Of a DNA stretch of 64,000 bases, positions 59,628 to 64,000 are shown in pieces. The stretch comes from Cryptoclostridium sp036644995 (GTDB lineage: Bacteria; Bacillota; Dehalobacteriia; UBA7702): NCBI GenBank assembly GCA_036644995.1, contig JAVXOZ010000006.1, forward strand, positions 23,672 to 87,671. The letters run 5' to 3'. The first letter of the stretch is position 1. Every line of letters starts with the position of its first letter. The translations under genes were made by a program, and so were the position numbers. The notes below the pieces were generated by a model that was not told the origin of the DNA, ran no database searches, and saw nothing but the letters and a program-made list of their open reading frames with translations.

Positions 59628-60776
59628 GTGATATTTAGTAATGAAGATTTTGAAATAGATGAAAAAAATCTCTTAATTTGGGCAGAAGAATGGGGTATTA
59701 GCGGTGATTTACGCAAAAAATACCTCTTGCAAAAATTAATTTATGCCGATACCATTTTGAGCCGCAGTGCTTTAAGGGATGAAAATGTGGCACAATCATA
59801 TTTGTGGCAAATTGCGGTAAAAGAGATAGAATCTTTTAAGTCTTTTAGAAGCCGCACCAGTATGGCGGTGATGGAGGACTATATTCCCGCCAATGGCAAC
59901 AGCTTGTGGAAATCCAGAGAAAATGCCCTTTACCAAAGCTTTATTGAAGATGATGTTGGAACATTCCTTTTGCAATTAGTTGAATATTATAAAAAGCGTG
60001 GCTTTGGTGATTTTGCCTTTTACCCGTTTTTCCGCTGGGAAGATGGGCTTATTCCCATCAAGCATCCGGATTTGGTAAAAATGGGTGACCTTATCGGTTA
60101 TGAAAAGCAAAAAAAACAAATTTCTCGTAATACCGAGGCTTTTTTGCAAGGAGCACGTGGTAATAATGTTTTGCTTTATGGTGAAAGAGGTACAGGCAAA
60201 TCTTCTACGGTAAAAGCTGTGGGCACACGTTATTATCCCAATGGCTTAAGAATGATAGAGCTTGAACGTGGTAATCTTGATCAATTACCCAAAGTTTTTC
60301 GCTATTTGGAAGATATTCCCTTACATTTTATTGTTTTTATTGATGATTTATCCTTCGACGAAAATCAAAGTGATTATAAATCTTTAAAGGCTGTATTAGA
60401 AGGTGGTTTAACAAAACCACAGGATAATATTTTAATATATGCTACTTCTAATCGCCGCCATTTGGTTAAAGAAACTTGGGCAGATAGAGATGGTGCAGAA
60501 GTAAATGTTCGTGAAAACGCAGATGAAATGCTATCTCTTTCCCATCGTTTTGGTTTATCTATCTCCTTTTTCAATCCGGATCAAGAGGAGTTCCTTGCCA
60601 TGGTTGAGGCTATTGCATTGAAAAGGGATTTGCATATTCCCCAAGAAAAATTGCGTGAAGAAGCATTGCTTTGGGTGCGTTGGCAAAACAATATTTCCGG
60701 ACGCACAGCAGTGCAATTTGTAAATGAGATGGAAATTGATTTTATGGAAAATAGGAGGATTAAAAGTGCAAAATAA
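59628..60776 (+). CDS. DUF815-type AAA ATPase
   Basis: The product of about 382 residues has an N-terminal helical region and an AAA+ domain with Walker A YGERGTGKSSTVKA and Walker B HFIVFIDDLSF. The sensor region ATSNRRHLVKETW is DUF815-like. The target is unknown. GTG 59628 is preferred because AAAGGTGA lies five bases upstream; the GTG at 59619 overlaps it. It overlaps the LUD gene by 11 bases. Confidence 0.85.
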   Translation: MIFSNEDFEIDEKNLLIWAEEWGISGDLRKKYLLQKLIYADTILSRSALRDENVAQSYLWQIAVKEIESFKSFRSRTSMAVMEDYIPANGNSLWKSRENALYQSFIEDDVGTFLLQLVEYYKKRGFGDFAFYPFFRWEDGLIPIKHPDLVKMGDLIGYEKQKKQISRNTEAFLQGARGNNVLLYGERGTGKSSTVKAVGTRYYPNGLRMIELERGNLDQLPKVFRYLEDIPLHFIVFIDDLSFDENQSDYKSLKAVLEGGLTKPQDNILIYATSNRRHLVKETWADRDGAEVNVRENADEMLSLSHRFGLSISFFNPDQEEFLAMVEAIALKRDLHIPQEKLREEALLWVRWQNNISGRTAVQFVNEMEIDFMENRRIKSAK

Positions 60777-61392
60777 TGAAAAAAGCCGCATTGCGTCGGT
60801 GGTAAAACAATTAGAACACAACGGTTTTAGGGCATTGTATTTTGAATATAGAGAAGATGCAGTTAAATATATTACAGAATCTATTTCTGTGGGGCAAAAA
60901 GTGGGTATAGGTGGCTCTATGACCATTAAAACCTTGGATTTGCCCGGGAAAATAGCCGAAAGAGGCGGTGTTATTTTAGACCACAGCACCGGAGCCACCC
61001 CGGAAGAAAGGCATAATATTTCCTTGGAGGAGGGTCGTGCAGATATTTTTATATCCTCTACCAATGCTTTAACGGAAAAAGGGTATTTAGTTAATTGCGA
61101 TGGTCAGGGAAACCGTGTTTCTGCCATGATATTTGGGCCACGCAGAGTTTTGGTGGTAGCGGGAAAAAATAAAATCTGTGCGGATATTGAAGAAGCTATG
61201 GATCGCATTGTTAATTTAGCGGCACCACCCAATGCTAAACGACTAAATTTAACTACCCCCTGTGTGGAAACGGGGCGCTGTATGGATTGCAACTCACCGG
61301 ATAGAATTTGCCGTGCCTATACTATTTTAAAAAGACCAAGCTTGGGTATGGATTTCACTGTAATTATAGTAGGCGAAAATTTAGGATTTTAA
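60766..61392 (+). CDS. LUD-domain protein (LutC/YkgG-like)
   Basis: The 208-residue protein has the LUD fold: VGIGGSMTIKTLDLPGKI, DIFISSTNALTEKGYLVNCD, and FGPRRVLVVAGKNKI. A C-terminal Cys motif (CVETGRCMDCNSPDRICRAY) resembles an Fe-S ligand set in standalone LUD proteins. LutA and LutB partners of lactate oxidation are not adjacent, so the substrate is uncertain. GTG start behind AGGAGG. Confidence 0.87.
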   Translation: MQNNEKSRIASVVKQLEHNGFRALYFEYREDAVKYITESISVGQKVGIGGSMTIKTLDLPGKIAERGGVILDHSTGATPEERHNISLEEGRADIFISSTNALTEKGYLVNCDGQGNRVSAMIFGPRRVLVVAGKNKICADIEEAMDRIVNLAAPPNAKRLNLTTPCVETGRCMDCNSPDRICRAYTILKRPSLGMDFTVIIVGENLGF

Positions 61393-61404
61393 GGGGTCTT
61401 TAAA

Positions 61405-62499
61405 ATGAAAAAGTATTCTAATAGAGAGGCGTACGAAAAACGCAAAGGTAGGGAAGAATCTTTGGATATTGGCAACCAACATCGGGTTACGAAACCGGAT
61501 TCCACCTTGGGGGTAAATAAAGATGAGGAAAATATTAAAGGAAAATCTGCGGATAAAAACCTTGATATTTCACCCAAAACAGTGCCAAGCCCCGAATCCC
61601 AACCTCAACCAAAACCAAAATCTCAACCAAAAACCGAAAAACAACGGGTATCTCAGGTAAAACCCAAGGCAAAACCTCAACCTCAAGGGAAAAATTTAGA
61701 GGAAAAAGCTAAAATAAAAGAAATAAAACCTCGGGAACAATCTTCTTCAACGCCTAAAGCAAAAGCTGTAAAAGCCCAAACCAGAAAAAATAATCAAGGC
61801 AAAGCTATTTTAATTTGCGGTGCCGTGGTTGTAATTGGCATATTGCTGTTTGTGGCTTTATACTCTGCTTTCGGTGCAAAAGAAGATTTTCATGCGGCTT
61901 TTACAATGAATTCCAATGTGGCAAAAATAGGCTCAAAAGCTATTAGCATGGATAATAAAGTGTATATTAAAAAAGACACAGGTATGTTGCCCTTGAATGA
62001 TGCTGCAAAAATTTTGCCCATTACCGTTAAATGGGATGGTGAATCCAACGATGTTACGGTAAAAGGCAACGGTGTAAAGGTTAAATTCACCATTGGCACT
62101 TCTGTTGCCAATGTAAATGGTGAAGATGAAACATGGCCTGAAGCACCTTTGGTAAAACATGGGGAAGTATTTGTTCCCTTGGTGGTTTTTTGTAAGGATA
62201 TGCAGTACAACACTGCTTATTCCGCATCTCTTGACCGAGTTGATGTTTTTCCCTTTGATGAAAATAATAAACCACCCACTGTTTCTTTTACCACAGATAA
62301 AGATACTTATCAAGTAGATGAGAGGGTTAAATATAAAGTAGATGCCAAGGACCCCGATGGCGATGAAATTGTGGATTACAAGTGGACAAACTACCAAGAA
62401 GCCTATGATGAACCCGATGAAGTTACCATTACACTTAGGGTGATGGATAGCCGTGGTGCTTGGTCTTCAAAAGTTAAACAAACAATAAACATTGAATAA
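61405..62499 (+). CDS. Membrane-anchored protein with stalk-like and PKD/Ig-like domains
   Basis: The 364-residue protein has a long Lys/Pro/Gln-rich cytosolic N terminus (residues 1-130) and one membrane helix (about 133-153). A copper-amine-oxidase-N-like domain (residues about 165-285, MLPLNDAAKILPITVKWDGE) and a PKD/Ig-like domain (about 290-364, DAKDPDGDEIVDYKW) follow. It is probably a cell-surface structural or binding protein. Function unknown. Confidence 0.8.
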   Translation: MKKYSNREAYEKRKGREESLDIGNQHRVTKPDSTLGVNKDEENIKGKSADKNLDISPKTVPSPESQPQPKPKSQPKTEKQRVSQVKPKAKPQPQGKNLEEKAKIKEIKPREQSSSTPKAKAVKAQTRKNNQGKAILICGAVVVIGILLFVALYSAFGAKEDFHAAFTMNSNVAKIGSKAISMDNKVYIKKDTGMLPLNDAAKILPITVKWDGESNDVTVKGNGVKVKFTIGTSVANVNGEDETWPEAPLVKHGEVFVPLVVFCKDMQYNTAYSASLDRVDVFPFDENNKPPTVSFTTDKDTYQVDERVKYKVDAKDPDGDEIVDYKWTNYQEAYDEPDEVTITLRVMDSRGAWSSKVKQTINIE

Positions 62500-62503
62500 A
62501 ATT

Positions 62504-62545
62504 AAAAAACCTAATGCGGCGTAAAGTTTGAGCATTAGGTTTTTT
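62504..62545 (+). terminator. Terminator after the surface-protein gene
   Basis: AAAAAACCTAATGC (62504-62517) pairs with GCATTAGGTTTTTT (62532-62545), immediately downstream of the stop codon at 62499. Confidence 0.93.
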
Positions 62546-62560
62546 TAGTTATTTTATTAA

Positions 62561-62640
62561 TAGTTGTGTTTGGTAAAATTTTAGTTAAATGGTTGTGTTT
62601 GGATAAAATTTTAGTTGTGGTTGGGTAAATTTTCCATAGT
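62561..62640. repeat. Degenerate ~28-bp tandem repeats
   Basis: About three units of GTTGTGTTTGGATAAAATTT (TTAGTT at the end) between the terminator and the dacF-like gene; the last is decayed. No gene seen in 62546-62806. Confidence 0.65.
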
Positions 62641-62806
62641 TTAGTTTTTTGCAATAATGTGTTATTGAATTTTAGTCAAAGCACCGGTTTTTATAGTTAA
62701 TTGGTTTTACAATTAGTTTGCCTTTATTGGTAATGATGGAAAAATTTGCCGCATTTTGGCTAACATAATTTCTTTAAAATATACTACATTTTAAAGAGGT
62801 GTGTTT

Positions 62807-63613
62807 ATGATGAAAAAAATGATGATTTTGCTTTTGGTTGTAATCTGTTTTCAGGTGCCTGTGGGTGTTTTGGCTGAGGAAATAACAGTTAAAGCAGATG
62901 CCGCATTGATTATGGATATGGATACTCAAGAGGTGTTGTGGGAAAAAGAGGGCGAAACACCTATGGCGCCTGCCAGCCTTATTAAACTTTTAAATATTTT
63001 AACCGCTTACCCCTATATAGATTTTTCTGAGGATATAATGGTGGGGTCATTGGCGGAATCTCTTTATGCAGGTCAGCTCCTAAATCTACACCAAGGCGAT
63101 ATTTTAGAAGTGGGTGAACTTATCTATGGTATGATGCTTTATTCCGCTAACGATGCCGCCATTGCCATGGCAGATTATATTGTTGGGGATGATGTGTTTT
63201 ATGCGGCTTTAATGGATAAAAAAGCTTGGGCATTGGGTGCTATTCACACAAAATCCATCAATGTAAATGGCTATTCCGATGTTGCCCAAAAAACCACAGC
63301 CCATGATTTGGGAATTATTGCCACGGCTTTTATGGATAACCCCACTTTAGCAGGGATAGCAGGAACCAAAAGCCATACTTTTACTTGGTTAAGCCCACAA
63401 AAGGAAATACCCCTTACCAATATAAATCGCTTTCTTTATAGCTATCAAGGGGCAACGGGTTTAAAAACAGGCACCACAGATATGGCAGGGAAATGCCTAA
63501 TTGCCACGGCAAAACGGAACGAAAAAAGTTTATTAACAGTGGCATTAAACAGCTCCCAACGTTATGAGGATTGTATTTTAATGATGGATTATGGTTTTTC
63601 CCTTGTTCAATAA
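62807..63613 (+). CDS. D-alanyl-D-alanine carboxypeptidase (PBP5/DacF type)
   Basis: The product of about 268 residues has a signal peptide (MMKKMMILLLVVICFQVPVG) and an S11 penicillin-binding domain. SxxK is in MAPASLIKLLN, SxN is YSANDAA and KTG is GLKTGTTDM. It trims peptidoglycan stem peptides. The usual C-terminal PBP5_C domain is missing, so it is a short form. ATG 62807 follows AAAGAGGTG; a second ATG lies right after it. Confidence 0.92.
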   Translation: MMKKMMILLLVVICFQVPVGVLAEEITVKADAALIMDMDTQEVLWEKEGETPMAPASLIKLLNILTAYPYIDFSEDIMVGSLAESLYAGQLLNLHQGDILEVGELIYGMMLYSANDAAIAMADYIVGDDVFYAALMDKKAWALGAIHTKSINVNGYSDVAQKTTAHDLGIIATAFMDNPTLAGIAGTKSHTFTWLSPQKEIPLTNINRFLYSYQGATGLKTGTTDMAGKCLIATAKRNEKSLLTVALNSSQRYEDCILMMDYGFSLVQ

Positions 63614-63723
63614 TATTTATTGGTTCTTTGCTAAAATCTCTTGTATAGTCTTTGATTTTATTGTAGAATATAGTAAAGATTATAAAATATTAACGTTGGC
63701 TGCTTAGTGAAAGGAAAATAATT

Positions 63724-64000
63724 ATGAAACATTTTTTTGTAGAGGGTAATAGTTTACCCGAAGCCTATCATAATGCTTTGGTAAAACTGAATGATGAGGG
63801 GCAAATTGTTCCTTGCCCTGCTTATAACACAGAAACAAAAGAATGTGGCATGACATTTTATGTGGAAAACGCCTTGGCAGAGCCTCGTTTAAGCCGTTGC
63901 TTTATCGGTGGCCACCACGAATTGCAACAATATGTGATGGAAGTCTGTGATGGCATTTTAGACTTTATGATTGGTAAAGGTGAAAATGTTTGGGAATACA
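63724..64000 (+). CDS. Thymidylate synthase-like protein, cut by the window end
   Basis: The first 92 residues run to the edge of the window. MKHFFVEGNSLPEAYHNALV and FYVENALAEPRLSRCFIGGH resemble the N-terminal half of the methanogen/clostridial ThyA-like thymidylate synthase family (SLPEAW...VENP.AEPR pattern). The catalytic Cys region is not in the window, so function is tentative. AAAGGA precedes the ATG. Confidence 0.6.
   Translation, partial: MKHFFVEGNSLPEAYHNALVKLNDEGQIVPCPAYNTETKECGMTFYVENALAEPRLSRCFIGGHHELQQYVMEVCDGILDFMIGKGENVWEY

Overview
The window is an AT-rich stretch from a spore-forming, Gram-positive anaerobe of the Clostridia (Bacillota). The evidence is the order atpC-ywmB-spoIID, a cotJABC spore-coat operon, strong GGAGG ribosome binding sites with frequent TTG/GTG starts, an SLH-anchored protease with the matching csaB gene, and a trimethylamine methyltransferase gene interrupted by an in-frame amber codon, which implies pyrrolysine (Pyl) decoding. 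Pyl-containing MttB in a Bacillota spore former points to Peptococcaceae/Desulfitobacterium-like or acetogenic relatives, but the genus cannot be fixed from this window. No rRNA, tRNA, CRISPR array, prophage or transposase was seen.

Layout. 0-7.8 kb: end of the ATP synthase operon, simple-sequence repeats with a 100-N assembly gap, a nonsense-interrupted yjdF gene with a probable riboswitch leader, ywmB, spoIID, cotJABC, a PHP phosphoesterase and a PAS-AAA+ sigma-54 activator. 7.9-18.5 kb: amine-related genes (Pyl-type mttB, two LicA-like kinases, another APH-fold kinase, an EamA-like transporter, a small unknown protein, a non-Pyl mttB and a HAD phosphatase). 18.7-32.5 kb: a complete ethanolamine-type bacterial microcompartment (BMC) operon (eutS, eutP, eutB, eutC, eutA, eutL, eutT, eutJ, eutN, pduS, pduT, eutQ, two eutM-type shell genes, eutE, pduL). 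33-37.3 kb: ferredoxin, acyltransferase, flavodoxin-like protein, C_GCAxxG_C_C protein and an amidohydrolase. 37.4-46.7 kb: cell-wall polymer genes (LCP, WecG/TagA, DUF5693, CsaB, MurJ, WecA/TagO-like, SH3). 46.7-53.4 kb: a glycerol-3-phosphate-dehydrogenase-like trio, a second eutBC pair and a patatin-like lipase. 53.4-64 kb: repeats, the SLH protease, a nucleoside kinase, an M29 aminopeptidase, a DUF3343-AAA-LUD cluster, a cell-surface protein, a D-Ala-D-Ala carboxypeptidase and the start of a thymidylate synthase-like gene.

The genes of 7.9-32.5 kb appear to form one regulon. Six sequences with the sigma-54 GG-N10-GC signature lie directly upstream of mttB, both licA-like genes, the APH kinase operon, the second mttB and eutS. 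Several have upstream TGACTT/AAGTCA motifs. The only sigma-54 activator in the window (6262-7758) sits at the head of the set, and EutV/EutW-type control is absent. Ethanolamine would be cleaved by EutBC, with acetaldehyde passing through EutE, PduL and EutQ/EutP to acetate and ATP. PduS/PduT would handle electrons and EutT/EutA the B12 cofactor. The MttB proteins imply that demethylation of methylated amines is induced together with the compartment.

The most unusual non-coding feature is a family of five dispersed, highly palindromic ~160-bp elements with short terminal inverted repeats. Each is placed immediately 3' of a hairpin, often a gene's transcription terminator. In four of the five copies the hairpin (23-29 bp) is repeated on the other side as a direct duplication, which suggests a small non-autonomous mobile element that targets hairpins.
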